This document shows, piece after piece, positions 51,142-64,000 of a DNA stretch of 64,000 nucleotides. The DNA comes from Kappaphycus alvarezii. Taxonomy: Eukaryota; Rhodophyta; Florideophyceae; Gigartinales; Solieriaceae. Below the pieces are notes generated by a model. It searched no databases. It had not been told where the DNA came from and saw nothing but the letters and a program-made list of their open reading frames with translations. Where the stretch lies: assembly GCA_002205965.3 (NCBI GenBank), contig NADL03000506.1, forward strand, positions 310,001 to 374,000, written 5' to 3'. Both the position numbers and the translations under genes were made by a program. Positions within the stretch are counted from its first letter, which is position 1. Each line of letters begins with the position of its first letter.

Positions 51142-53300
51142 AAGTTTGGGTTTTCTGATTTCTGGATTGTGCCGTGTGTACTGTTATAAGTGTGAATTAT
51201 ATTTCCTGTCGTACGTAGACGAGCCTTCAAAAATGGTGGGAAAGAGGAAGGAAAAGTTGAGGAAATACTGCATAAAGTTCGAAGTTAGCCGCTTGTGCGC
51301 CATAACTCGAGAATGTTTTCAATAAATTGTAACAAATTAATGCAAATTACAAATATCCACTACTGTACTATACTTTACAGCCTTGGGTTGTCTGCCGGCT
51401 CTATCGGCGCCAGCAGTTGCAGATGCGAGGGTGCGTACACCAGTCTGGAGCAGATTGCGCTGCTGTAAAACACCAAATATGAGAGAAAAAAACACTTGAG
51501 AACAGAGTCAGGCGCAGGGCGACGTCTTGTAAAAAAATTAGATTTTAAGAGACCTTAAATCTCTTCTTTATGTGGAAAAGACATGAAATTTCCCCTCTAG
51601 TTATACGTCAGGGTTTTTTCTGAATATCAATGCCTGAACTAGTGAATATCGTTGCAATACAGTCAAGTGGACTTTTAATTACATATCTTTACAGCACTGT
51701 GATATTAATTTAAACATAGCATTACCCAATAGACGAACAGCAAACCAATTAAATTTTCTTGTTGACATCGCCCTCGAGATTGTATGGGGTTCGTCGGTAT
51801 AACAACAAATAAAGTTACTCCGTTGCGCTTTCCTAAAGGATAAACAGATTGTCCAAAAGGAGGTTAGCCATAAGTAGCACCAGAAAGGGAGTCGGTCCAA
51901 TGGGTGGGTTTGGATCCGATAGGATTAAAAGGGGGATTCTTATTCGGGGACACCTACTTGAAGACCGTAGAATAGTAGACTAAGGGGTGCTTTTCCCCTT
52001 TACTTTTTCGCCCACCCACAAAACGCTTTCCTCATAAGGCTAGTTACCCTACTGAGGACTACTGTAGAAACTCGCTTACATGGACACGCGGCCCATCTAC
52101 CGCCCCTCATCGCGCCCGCCAATAAGAGTGTCGCTTATTTCTTACGTCCCGCTTCCCTGCCCTCTTCTAGGTGTTACTGTAATCGACTGTACAGTGGGGC
52201 GCCAGTACCGCGTTGCGTCGCTCATGTGCATGATACTGTACACACTCTCTCCCACAGGTGAGTGTTTCCCTGCTACGTGTTAGACCTCGCGGGCTTAGTC
52301 GTGGGGCGCCCCAAAAAGGAAAGGAAAGAAGGAGAGGAGGTGGGTAGATTCTAGAGCTAGAAAGAGTAAAGGAAAAGTGAGCACAAAGAATTGGCAAAGC
52401 TGGGCGTGCGTCTCCCCCTCTCGTTCCCGGGTTCCAGCGACAAAGCGAGCTCCCTTTATTAGGTCTAGCCTGATCAGGTTGTACCGCACCATTACCCTCC
52501 GGCGGCGCCGTCTCTGTTCGACGACGACGGAGGACTGTATGCCCAGATCATCCATATCGCGCGATGATTGGCCAAAGACACACCTCATGGTGTCAAAGGA
52601 GTACCCGCCAGCACCTGTTACGAAACTCACGTAACGCGCACGTGCGCACGGGCGCCTTCAACGCCCGTACTGCTCAGTCGAGTATGTGACCTCCGGTCTC
52701 CATCCTGCGCAGATTTCCATAACTCGGGATCAAATCTGCAGCGCTGCTAGATGATATACTGATACAGGCGTCTCCGTCCAGTTGTTCATTCTAGGCGAGC
52801 GCCAGGCGTTATATACGCTGCGCCCCACCCCAACAATTCGCTACTGTATTACAGCGTCTGAAGTAGCCTCCCAGCCCTGGCTTGGGCAAGAGCCCTCCGT
52901 AAGACCCTAATGTCCCTCCAGGAACTGAATCATCTGCGATGTCCATTCCGCAGAATTGAATACTCCGTTTCCTCACAAAGCTTCTCTTGCATTTCTGCAT
53001 CCCTCCTAGCCTGACTGTCATTTGCCTATCGCTCCCTCGCAATACTTCTCTCCTCCTGTTCCCCGGCCCTTAGCGCCCTTTGCCGCGCTTCAGCTGCACG
53101 GCGCTGTTGGCGCTCTCGCAATGCAGTTAAAAAGTCATCAACAGTTGACAAGGCCCCAGGCCCCATATGCCCTATATACCTGGTGTGCACCTTGCTTGCG
53201 TAGGAATGTTGTGCTGAGCAATGAAAAGTACACTGGAACGTAGTTTACAATTCGACCCTGCATAAGGACCATAACAGGGGCGTTATTTTGCCTCCAAAGC
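51142..53300. other. No gene recognised
   Basis: Short unsupported frames on both strands. 51700-52000 is AT-rich. 52080-52750 is more GC-rich but has no coherent frame. Confidence 0.5.
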
Positions 53301-56300
53301 TTTCAGACACCAAGTATATCACAATAGTTATGTTAATTATCGTATCCTTAGGGTGGCTACACTGAACCGCACCGCATGTCTACTGTGCCGTGCAAGAATA
53401 CTGCCAAAAAATCGGTAGGTTCCCCTTGGTCAAAGAAATAAAAGAGAAAAACAAAAAAGAACAAGGAAATCAGATTTTTACTGTGCTACAATTTGATTGA
53501 TTTCAAAACTTTTCTCGATCCTATAAAGATCTTGAACTTTCAACAGGAAAAATCGTAAATATCACAGCTGCGCTAGTTCTTGCAATGTAAAAGTATTAAT
53601 CTCACGAGTACCGTAGATATCACAGCTCATTATAACGTTATTTATTTTGCATACTAGCATACCAGAAAACGAAAAGAGCCCAACATGTGATGCTGAGATA
53701 CAACACAGATCCAAAGGGGTTTGCAAGTACCATGTGGTATCTACATCGCAAAATAATCAAATTCACAAAGAATAGCCATAGACCTAGATGTGAAGGGGTC
53801 CTAGACGTGGCCCGGGAAAGCAGTAACCGAAACTAAGGACCAACTTGTTAAAAAAAGAAGAATAATAAGATTTGGTAGAGGACACCTCCCATATCCAGGT
53901 CTTATGAAAGGGAAGACTCAAAGCACGGTGAGCAGCGATTATGTGGTTTTTGAAGGAAGAAGGGTGATTTTTATAGGTACAGTGACTAAATATAAATGTG
54001 AATTGAGGGCTAGGGGTATCAATCCAGACTATCGCGGCTTTGCGTTACTATTCATGTCATAGAATTCTAAAGCAGCCACTAGAGTGGTTGAATGAAGTGA
54101 TTAGACTCTAAAATACAGATTAGGGTATTCTAAAAATATTAGAAATGTACATAGTAGTCAGCGAATTTGTTATTATAATTAATTCAGGGTTCATTTTACA
54201 CGGGAAAATTTCAATTCTTTTGATTGTGTGGAGCCTTCACGAATTTTCTAGTCATAATTAGATGCGAAGATATAAAATTGTCTATTTTAACCTACTACTC
54301 AGGGATTTAAAAGGATTAATGCTGTAACTAATTACTTTTAGCGCACATAAATTGTCAATTTTTGAGCTGTTGGCTTTCAAAGAGAGTCAAAAAAGTTTTT
54401 GCACAGACATTGCAACTTCTTTCTACCCTATATTTTGAACTATGTTGGACTCGTACGTCGTATTATCAAAGATACATACTTGGTGGCTGCAGTGAAGTAG
54501 AGAAGGACACGATTTAGATGCTCTACAGGATGCTTGGTTTGGGTTTTTAGGCCTTTTTATTCAGAGGAGGAGGTTGCGGTGTAAATCACTGCGAAACACT
54601 AAAACTATTCTACACGACGTATCTTGGGAAGATGAAATGGGCAGCTGTATTTTTATTGTAGGTCGAGGATACGAGACGCCGGCTTTTACCGATATAATGA
54701 AGAGATTTGGGGGGGGATATGTTTTTATAATACGTAATAATCTGTTGTGCTTGCACTTCTTCGTCGTGACTTCCCTCTTTGAACCAGGAGGAAACGTTTA
54801 GGAGGAGAAAAGAAGTCTCACTAAAAGTACAGAAGCATATGATGGTATAGAGAAAAATGCATATTCTAACGGGGAGATTGCTTCAAGTAATGCTAAAACT
54901 GAAGATGCTGGATCCTAGATGGAGCATTAATTAGTTCCCGCTAAAGCAAAACGAGGTATAGATAGAACAAAATGTAAAATTTTCGATATGAGTAGAAAGT
55001 TTGTGGTCAGTGAAGACCCTCTTTTTGGCAATGTCGTGTTAATTTACCCAAAAAACATTCCAGCTCATCTATCTAGAATATATGGCCACCAAATGGGTGA
55101 TATCGCAGTCCGAGAGCATGTAGCAGAGAAATACACAGATTTTCTGGTTTATATATACTATTCTAAGCACGTATTATTCCGAGCTTAGCGCCCAGTTTTC
55201 TGCTCCGAAGCCGGATTAATTCTTACTGAAGATAATCTTCAATGGGTACGAAGGAGAGGAAGACTTATTTCGCAGTATAGGAAACACTGTTGTGCAAAGG
55301 ATTAGTAGCATACATAGAGCGTAAAGATTGGCCAACTTTGCACTGATTGGTTTCTTTTGTGACAGTTTAGAGTTAAAAACACTGGCTTAGTTATTTTTGT
55401 CTTGAACAGGAGCCAATTTACTCGTGAATTCTGAACAAGAGCTCTGTCCGCTGGAGAGGATAGTCTTTCGAAATAATGGCTCGATATAGTTTTTCGTGTT
55501 TAGATAAGAATGAAGGGAAGGATGAAAAGTTGAAGCTGAAATTGGTTTGCTTTGATTGCGGCTCTATACTGCGTTCATTACTTAAACGGTTGTGTGCCGT
55601 ATTAAGAACATTTTTGGTACGTAATTTGCTTCAAATTTTTTGATACTGAACGAATTTTCGTTTCGGTTTCTTTCGAAACTTTATGTCGATTCATTTGAGT
55701 GAGAATGTATACTTCAATTCAGAGGAAGAAGCCTGAAACCTTTACGTATCATTATTTTCTCCCTGTTTAACATGTAAATGTGTGATCCTAGACTAACAGA
55801 CAATGTGTGCACAACTCTAAATCTTGGTATACAATTTTTATGTTAAATAATTTCATCTTAATATTGAGAGCTCATTACCTAACACAGTGAATATTGCGTG
55901 CAAACGTCATCAGATGCTCCCCGAATGTGGTACAGTTAGGCTGCCAACTATAGAGGCAGTTAACGCGGATAAGATATTATTGACTGACACGTGCGAAACA
56001 AGAGGCATTAATACGCTACCGTTGGACGCTGATGATCATTACGGTAAGTATGTTACGAGGTATATTTCTAAACATTCCACTAAAATACTGAATTATTTTA
56101 ATGTAAATGAAGAAATTTTGAAGTCGGTAGTTTTTTAGCATTTCAAAATTGAAACCTGTAGTGAGAACCATTGAAGAGAGGTAAAATCTTATTTTGGAAA
56201 CCCTTAGTTGGAGGCTGTGGCACATGGTAAAGTAGTCTCAGGTATGACTCATTGAGGTAACAAGGGTTACCCTTGCATGTTCAGTAGTATAACATTAAAG

Positions 56301-58600
56301 TACTCTACCTCGAGAAAGGATGATTTGTTGCAGGGACATAGTGTGGGGACTCACTGTAGAAGGATTTTAGAGTTTGTTGAAGTAATTAAGATCGCAACGA
56401 CATCACAAAATATAACTTAACACATTTATCATGGCAAAGGGGCCAGGCGCAAGTCTAATCAATCTGTACAGAGTGCGTCACCATGTATTTCTGGGAAAGG
56501 AAGACAAAATTCAATGAGTCTACCAATAATTACATCGTGACAGAGACCTGAATACCAAACCACGGAGCTATCTTCAGCCCGCTTCCATCTTAGTGCTAGA
56601 CGGGTATACAGTCCCTGGTGAACAGCAAATTCAGTGAAGCCGGAAAACGATAGATGTAGTTGTTTGATTCTAAACTACAGCATCATGATCCAACTGTCGT
56701 GCCGTATTTCATACTTCTCCTCCAGGGCGAGCAAGCATTTCTTCCACATCAACAGTCACCAATACTGATTTCATTCTTAGATATATCAACGCATGTCACG
56801 TTAGATATTATCTGTTCAAAATAGGCACTCCCACCAACGCACACAGAAGAAGAATCATTATAAATTTTCCTTGAAGAATGTTCCCAACATTCTAATGATA
56901 TTAACTTCAGTACCTCGACCATATTCTCGAAACATTTCAACCTATGTTCTCCTGACTGTACGTTTTTACAATCAAACAATGTTGTAAAATCCGAAAAGGA
57001 GACGAAAGAGTAACAGCTCGATTCGGTTGGGCTCTGAGTCTCAGAAAAACCCGGGGAAAACGAACATCATCATGGGATGGTAAAATACTTCGAAGCATGC
57101 GAGCTACGACAGAGAATTTTTCCAAAGAGGAGTAAATTATTGCCGTGAGATTCCCTAACATATGTCTGTTGCATAAAACGTTTGTTCCGTCCGGTTCCCT
57201 TTTTGAACAAGAGTAAACTTCCTGATTGGTTCTCAACTTCTCAAGAGAAGTACCCTGTATGGGTCCTGATAACAATATTTTACTCATGAATTTGTTTTAT
57301 TCCGACTAAAGGACCAGTTTTAAAGCATAACTACGAATAATCTACCATACTGCAGCGCTTTTACTCGAAGGATAAGTGACGAATAGTATTCTGTTATCTT
57401 CCTCATTACTTTTTCTGTATTTCTATCATTCACCACAGGAGTCAGGTTTGTACTTCTCTTTTTCCCGTTCTGTTGGCAGTTCTGATACTGTTATTGTTGC
57501 AGCAGGTACCTGTAAGTGTCGAAGACGTTAAATATTACTAAAATGCCATTATGGTGACATATTTACATCATCTCCCATAGCATCAGCTCTATGGCTGATG
57601 AATTTGCAAAAAATCAACTTCATGAACCATCATTTTCTAGATAAAGTATCACTTCTAGCCAACATGGGCAGCAGGATTATACCCTTCGACGTAAAGAACT
57701 TCTGACGAGCACTAAACACCCGTTTTCAATTCCATGTGATACATTCTCCATAATATATGGGCGAAGTATCCGCAATCTGGGATATAATATTTCCTAATCC
57801 TATGTTTTTAATATTTCATACGGTTTCGTAGTCCCAGAACTATCCTTGCTCGGTGCACATCACCAGCCACTTCTTCCTCATACTCTGGAGCAGGCTGCCG
57901 CCATCGCAAACGTATTATGGATCTAGAGAAAATCAGTGAGGAGTAATATTTCTTGTACACGGAAAAGAGACATTACTACCGAAATAAAGACGATCGGTTG
58001 TGGAAAAAAGACTCCAATTGAGAGCGAAACTGCTGCATATCCATCAGAGAAGACCTTACGTTTTACAGCTTCTGTGTGGCTAACACGGGCCAAGAGTGCT
58101 AGATGAATGGGGTCATCTAAAAGAGGATTACCGGAGTATCCAAAAAGTTAGCGAAAATAATTAATCAACTGCGAGACAATTACAAAGTGCTATCATTGAA
58201 TTCAGTGCTGCTTTTAATCTGCTCTAATAGTACTAAATTTGGAATAATGAACTTAATTTTATGAAAAATTTACGGGAAAAGGAAATTATTGGTTCTTAAG
58301 AATCGATTTAAGTGTGTACTCAACTAAATTACTACATTTTCTTGGTACCAGGTATTAGATAATGTACTTGGGAGCTGCATTAAACCAAAGTGTCACAAAA
58401 AAATTCCATAAAAGTTTTCAGGAGACATATTCTAAGCATAAGCTTAACTCTGTCACGTTCGTCACGCAAGATAACTTCTGTACAGAATATGGCCCCACAT
58501 AGACAGTTGATTGAGAAGAAAAATCGCGTTTTTCTTCCCCTTATGGAAACGAACATCCCCCAAAAACAGAAAATGTGGCAAATTTGCTACGAATAAGAAA
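53301..58600. other. Long AT-rich stretch without a recognisable gene
   Basis: Visibly richer in A and T than the first 50 kb and nearly free of the TACAGTAC word. Short plus-strand frames such as 54574-54801 and 54988-55188 show no motif. The stretch resembles old, heavily mutated repeat DNA. Confidence 0.45.
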
Positions 58601-58679
58601 AATTATACCTTCTCCTTGATTTTATTGCCTTAGCTTCCCAAACTCAACAATGTAGTAACAATTTTTTGGATGGAAAAGG

Positions 58680-59159
58680 GTGTCGCCCGTTGAAAATTTG
58701 AAACCAGAGGTTAGTATAAAACCTCAACTGAAGAAGAATAAATCAATAACAGAAGACGTCATACGGTATCAAAATGGAAAAGAAAACAATGGAAATATTA
58801 TTTCTGATGGTAACGTCCCAGAAGAGCCGTCTTCCGAAGCTCAAAATGGTCGACTCAGACCCGGAATATCTCAAACTATGGAACTCTTTTCTAGGGGTAC
58901 AATTTTTGACACAATAATTCTTAATTTTGATCATGGGAACATCGGCCGCGATGATAGACAACTATATAGCTTCATTACTGGTATGGGCAAGTCACATCTT
59001 TCACCAAGAGGTATTAGTGATAAGAAGACGTCTACTTTTCATTATGAAGTACATCGTAGTGGGTCTGGGCAAACTCAGGAACGCGAGAATATTGACATCA
59101 AAAGTCCTCTCGTTCTCCTTCTTAAAATGGTGAAGTTCGCCAGTTTTCAAATGGATTGA
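58680..59159 (+). CDS. Unassigned frame, probably retroelement-derived
   Basis: A plus-strand frame of 159 codons, rich in Lys, Asn, Glu and Ser, with no motif recognised. It lies 1.1 kb upstream of the copia integrase relic on the same strand and may be a remnant of the same or a related polyprotein. No ATG opens it. It could be chance. Confidence 0.2.
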   Translation: MSPVENLKPEVSIKPQLKKNKSITEDVIRYQNGKENNGNIISDGNVPEEPSSEAQNGRLRPGISQTMELFSRGTIFDTIILNFDHGNIGRDDRQLYSFITGMGKSHLSPRGISDKKTSTFHYEVHRSGSGQTQERENIDIKSPLVLLLKMVKFASFQMD

Positions 59160-60179
59160 ATCACTTGAAAGAGATATTTTACCTAGAGAAATGATCCAAC
59201 GTGAAATAAGCACTGGTTTATCCTCTCTTCTTTTCTGATCAGATCGCACGAAATCAGAAGAATCAACTCATTACCAGTACAAGCATCAAATAAGGATGCG
59301 TTTTCCTAGCATTCATACCGTTTTTTAGATGTGAGAGCAATGAGGGAGTTGATGAATTAATTTTGAGAGGATATCGCTAGAAATATTCGATAAAACTTTA
59401 TTACCGTAAGAGATGCTGTCACAAATTAAATGGAAAAGTTGCTGAAATAATTTAGGATTTAGATGATAAGGCCAATGCTTTTCTTTAATTTTTTGCTGCT
59501 GGTACTATAAAAGTTCAAGACTCCAAATAAGAGACCAAAAGGGGAACTTCGCAGGACAAGAACATCCTAAATGCATCGGTAGTGTTTAATACTTTTAAAT
59601 TTTCGATTTTTACATGTCAGAAGATCCAATGTGTCCTAAAATATATTATGGCGCGCAGAGGTAGGTATGGAATGGGGAAGACCCTGGGTTAAGCTTTTCG
59701 AATATTGACATTGAGCACCCCAACGAACGAAACGAAAGAAATGTACCATCATGGACTGTGTTTAAGTCATTTGGAATTCCGCTTTAAAGTGATTTTTGGA
59801 ACTACTATAAAAAGCCAACACAATCAGCTAAACAAAATTCAAGAGGACTACAGAGGAATAAAGAAGCCTGTAGAGTTGAGTAGTGAATTTGAAGGCCAAT
59901 ATAGTGTTATATCCCGCATTAAACTTCGAAAAACCAAGGTTCGAAATCCACTAGATGCGAAAAAAACTAATGCAACAGACGGTGAAACCAGAATCAGAAG
60001 ACGATTATGAGTTGAGAAAGGACACTTTGATACCAACTTTACAAAAGCAGAGAGAAAGACAGTTGAGACCAGAAGAGGCGAAAAGAGGCAAGAGAAGATG
60101 AGAGATTGACCGTAACAACACAGAATTGAAGCTCATGTGTCAAGAGTGATTTACAAACTCTTCATCACAAACCTACAAT

Positions 60180-60720
60180 TGTCGCAACAAAGTGTTTGAA
60201 CGATATTTTTTACTGTATTTGATTGCCTTGGGTGGATTGGGGTCATTTAAACATTACAAAAGGTTCTGGTAATGTTCTTATTATTTTCATCGATAAGTAC
60301 TCACTTCAGGTGATTGAGGAGGGGAAAGAGAAGGTCTAATATCACGAAATTCCGGAAGAACATGGGAAAAATGCTCACGAAAACACTATTTTAATACTCT
60401 TGCGGCATATGATGTCAATGTGGTACCAAGTGACGTGAATGCAAACAATCAGGAGCAAGGAGTGACTCCTCGCTTGAAAAGATACATAAACTTATTGGAT
60501 GGGGCCACCAACTGCATCAAGTAAGGTTTTCCAATTACCTTACGTGAAGTTTATGCTTCGTCTGTAGGACTCATTCAGGTCGATCTATTCTCATCTTGTA
60601 CTAATTCGTTGCCTAGTGTAACGCTTTCTGATGGAAGCAAATTTTTTGCTGTTTTTTTTGACAAACGGAATGTGCCAGTACTAGCTAGTTTACCGTTGCA
60701 ACATTTTGCCGGCGCATAGG
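60180..60720 (+). pseudogene. Ty1/copia integrase relic
   Basis: Plus-strand phases hold VDWGHLNITKGSGNVLIIFI, then DKYSLQVIEEGKE (the integrase core start, compare D.WGPL....G...FL.FIDDYSR), then NNQEQGVTPRLKRYINLLDG (compare PQQNGVAER.NR), then a CTNSLPSVTLSDG...VFFD stretch like the region after the integrase. Several stops and phase changes break it. Integrase inserts the cDNA of the element. No LTRs are recognised. Confidence 0.5.
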
Positions 60721-61340
60721 ACAGCCGCGACATATATGACAATCAAATGTATTCAACTAAAATACAAAGAATTCGAAGCATTGGACAATTGGCAAATAGC
60801 AGATGACATTAAAGTGTAACATTTCAGTAATAACACAGTAGTATTAGTACAGCAATCTTCTGAAGAGATAAGAAGGACCTTCTGTAGTACGACAAGTCAA
60901 GTCAAGTAAAGAGTTTAAAACGGGGTTTGGGAGTGTGTTACTTGGTCTGGAATTGTATTTAAAAAATTCCGAAGGTTGAAACTGTACTTTCTCGAGAAAG
61001 AGTCGTACATCTCAGATGTATTAGTGACGTGAATGAGTTATATCTATATCTGCAATTTGCACAGATATTAGCAATATGCAGAAGCGATAGTAGTATCAGC
61101 TTGGATGTGAGATCTGTTAAACGTCTTATTAGCACCCGTCTAGAGGCCGTCGTGGGCTACAATATCAGGAATCCCTGGAGCCAGTGACGAAGAACTACAT
61201 AACCAAATACATGAAGGGGAGGGCACAGGATGAAGTCAAGATGAAGGATAGGACTGAGGGTATGTGGTGGACCGATGCCTCTTTGGAAGCCATACTGAAA
61301 TGGGTGGTTTTGATATGAAGACGGTGCGCAGAACATCCCC
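60721..61340 (+). other. Possible copia RT/RNase H relic
   Basis: Near 60930-61020 the readings LLGLELYL and FLEKESYISDVLV resemble the end of copia reverse transcriptase (GLE(I/L)........(Q/K)..YI.D.L). The RT core would need about 700 more bases than are present, so it has been deleted if this is right. Confidence 0.25.
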
Positions 61341-64000
61341 AACTGGGGATCAAAAAGAAATATTTTAAAAATAGGGTGGAATTTGTGGTGAAAGCGGGGA
61401 TGGGCCCTGTATTGGTGAATATCGGCGGGTTTCTGGGAATGGAAGGGCGGGAGTTTCTGTAAATTGAGGGGAGGGGAGGCCTCTTTGATAAAAGAGAGGG
61501 GGGCTCTGTAATGGGAGAGGTGAAAGGGTTTCTGGGAAAGGAAAGGAGGAGGATATCTTGTAAGCGAAAAATGTATGCGAATTCGTTGAAATAATAAGTA
61601 TGTTCAAATATTTAGAGAGCGTTTAACGGTTTTTAATTATACCTATATTGACGGATTTGTAGGGGTTTTGCCACTATTTACCCCATGATTTGGCTCAGAA
61701 AAGGACGAATTGATTTATTGAAGACTACCGTGAAGACCTTGGAGATGCGAATAATGCAATATATTTTCCCTCATCTGTGCACTTAGGAAATTTGTAATTA
61801 TAAAATCCTCATCAATGTAATCTCCGGGCCCCTTTGCAAGCTCAGTGGGAAAGTCTCGCTATGATGCATACCTACAGTTTCCTGTTCGTTTTTAAAGTTA
61901 ATAGTTCTCGCAAACAGACCAAGGATACTTCCAGGACAGATAGAAAAGGATAACCAAGTTCCCCGCTTGGTAAATGCCTCCCAAGGTGATATGGGAGAGA
62001 CCTATCCTTTGTATTTCGTGCCTTAGAGTAGGCAGACTGGCGCAGAGTGGGTTTTCGGATGGTTGAGTACGGATCTCACGTAACTTATAGTCTTACCATA
62101 TTACAAAGTGGCAGCATGCACGTAGACTGCAGTCGCCGAAAAAATTCTTTATCTGCAATCGTCTGCACCAGGTACTCTTGATACGTCCGTTGAAAGAATA
62201 AATACCTAAAATAAGCTAATAAGGGAGATCTTGGAACCTGCAGGGAACGCGTTAATTCGATACCGGACCTGCAATTAGGACGGCGAAAGTAGAGCAGCGG
62301 CCTCATATGAGGATCCAGTCGGATGTATTCCACTTTTTGGTAGGCGCGGAGACCTTAGATGTGACGGTAGCGAGTGCACGTACCCATATCAGATAACTAC
62401 CTCTAAGAGAGGCAAAAAACTTGCAGGCACAACTCGTTAAAGCAATCTAGAAGGGTCCCCACTTTGAACTGAGAGTAATCTTAGGAAGTCGCCACCAAAA
62501 AGTTGGCAACAAAGATGAAAAAGTTTATTTCTTATGGGACGCGTGCAATTTTCAAGGCTAAAGTGGTCTCTCGAAGAATTTGATGACCACGAGGGCTGTG
62601 CATATTGCAAATACCTCACATTAATTCCTCAAGGAAATACTAAAACCAGTTATATCATACTTTCTGGATAGTAAACTCCTGTAGGATGAAACCAAATCGT
62701 CCAAGAAGGACAAGAACGGCACAATGGAGGTTATGCAACCCGTAATGGGAACGAGGAGGGCGTGGTAAGCTGTAAAGGCCAATTCTACACGGATAGACCA
62801 AACTAGTTGGAAGTGCGCCCTCCTTATCATAATGGGGATCCATTCAATGCTACATAAGTGGAGAGGGATCGTGAAATTGTATGAAAAAGATGAAAAAACT
62901 CGACCCAAGGTGTGGGATGTTAAGCACACATGAGCAGAACAAGGTAGAACTGTGGTTGAAACTTTGGTTGAGTCTGGCTGCGTTAAACCGGCTGCTCTAA
63001 ACCAGGATTTATATAGAACTGAAGAAAGCTACAAACTAAAGGAAAATGCAGTCTAACAGTAGCGAATTCAAAGGTGTTCCCGTAAAACAGCCCTGACGAT
63101 ATCGTAAGTAGCCCTTCCAGAATTGTAGTCGGCACGAGTGACATACTCTTACAAGATGTAACAAGTACATTGGTCCAGGTGGCATGGGATAGCAAGGCGA
63201 TTTTTGATTGGTAAAGCAATGATATAATATCCCCATGTGTAACTCGCCTGTAACTATTCCAAGTGTATTGATGGGGTCAAACACTGTGTTCAGAACTGTA
63301 AGGAAAGTGTAATGACAGCAAAGTGCCTAGTAGCCTTGTTTGTAAGGTTACCAGTGGTTTGAATCTACAGTACAGTAGATGCAGTGAAATCGTGTAAAGC
63401 TGTAAGGTCTGTGAAGTGAAATGCAACACAAGGGGACACGGTAGGGAAATTTTCACCTATTCTACAATAAAAATTGCACGAAACTTTTCCTTGATGTTTC
63501 TTACACCTGCAGGCGCCCGACCAGCAGAGATACTGTCATAGGAAAGCACGAGACTCTACTATGAACGCCAACCACCAGAAGCAAGGGGAGCCATTTGGAA
63601 AGGTGATGCCGACCGGAAGTTGCTCGCAATGATGGCCGAAACCTGAGGCCGAGTCGCGAGTAGAGGAGGTGGCTATGCGTTACAGTGGCTACATATCCCT
63701 GTAAGTTACCTCGCGAAGTAAAGTGGCCGAAGCGATGGCGTTGTGAGCTAATAGAAATTTCGATAATAGCAGATAGATGCGCCAGATTTGAACCTTACTG
63801 AAGTACAATACCGTGTGGCTATCGCGCTGGACAGAGCTGTAAATATCGATTACACGGGTACCGTAGTACGTATTGTAGGAGTGTTGCTTACTTCACTGTA
63901 CTTCAGTACCGCTCATACCCTGTTATTGCTAATAAACATTTTTAGTAGTCTCACAGTACCAAAACGTGTAGAGCAATGCGTAAGGCGCAGTTGTTCCCGT
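61341..64000. other. No gene recognised
   Basis: AT-rich to mixed. 61380-61560 is G/A-rich on plus with GGGAATGGAAGG-like repeats. A TACAGTACAGTAG word occurs at about 63368. No supported gene. Confidence 0.5.

Noticed and set aside
61157-61342. A minus-strand frame with a hydrophobic C-terminus
   Set aside because: Short, without a start context, and on the opposite strand to the copia relic. Most likely chance.

Overview
This window is nuclear DNA from a eukaryote. It holds few real genes, and most of it is decaying transposable elements. The genes I trust most read as single uninterrupted exons: a B-type cyclin (19292-20680, minus), a PrmC/HemK-like methyltransferase with a pseudouridine-synthase-like front half (42110-43549, minus) and an F-box-like protein (18188-18646, plus). 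Sparse single-exon genes among protist-type piggyBac, Crypton, PIF/Harbinger, Tc1/mariner, Ty1/copia and endonuclease-bearing non-LTR elements suggest a protist or alga. My best guess is a florideophyte red alga such as a Chondrus relative. That is inference from gene style, not from a marker gene.

Layout. 0-5.3 kb: four minus-strand open frames of unknown function, two of them in one frame and separated by a single stop. 5.3-12.7 kb: mostly non-coding, with a piggyBac-like element (7266-10094) that has one internal stop and sits inside a dispersed repeat whose empty site occurs elsewhere in the window. 12.7-18.2 kb: an eroded plus-strand gene with an acidic tail, a Crypton-type tyrosine recombinase remnant (14822-15961) and a 20-bp tandem repeat. 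18.2-21.3 kb: the F-box-like gene and the cyclin with a pyrimidine-rich leader. 21.3-26.6 kb: AT-rich sequence with hairpins and one degraded minus-strand frame.

26.7-47.4 kb is a graveyard of one non-LTR retrotransposon superfamily. At least ten fragments on both strands share a Cys/GDHA/RHN zinc motif, an RPAD and a D-V/I-T endonuclease-like motif, and a PL..(D/E)(T/S)LG or GGWH.DA tail. The least incomplete copy (30851-33874) has N-terminal zinc fingers and a reverse transcriptase, and is followed by a 0.73-kb inverted copy of its own RT region. Foldback repeats and ATT microsatellites lie between the fragments. The methyltransferase gene and two nested Tc1/mariner elements (43630-45984) interrupt this zone.

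47.4-51.1 kb: a PIF/Harbinger transposase with one stop, a diverged tandem duplication, and three convergent minus-strand frames that could be its partner protein. 51.1-64 kb: AT-rich and almost gene-free, with the only clear coding trace a degenerate Ty1/copia integrase near 60.2-60.7 kb.

The genes do not form a pathway. The host genes stand alone among transposons. A short palindromic word built on TACAGTACTGTA recurs throughout the first 44 kb, usually outside genes, and is the most pervasive unexplained sequence signal here.
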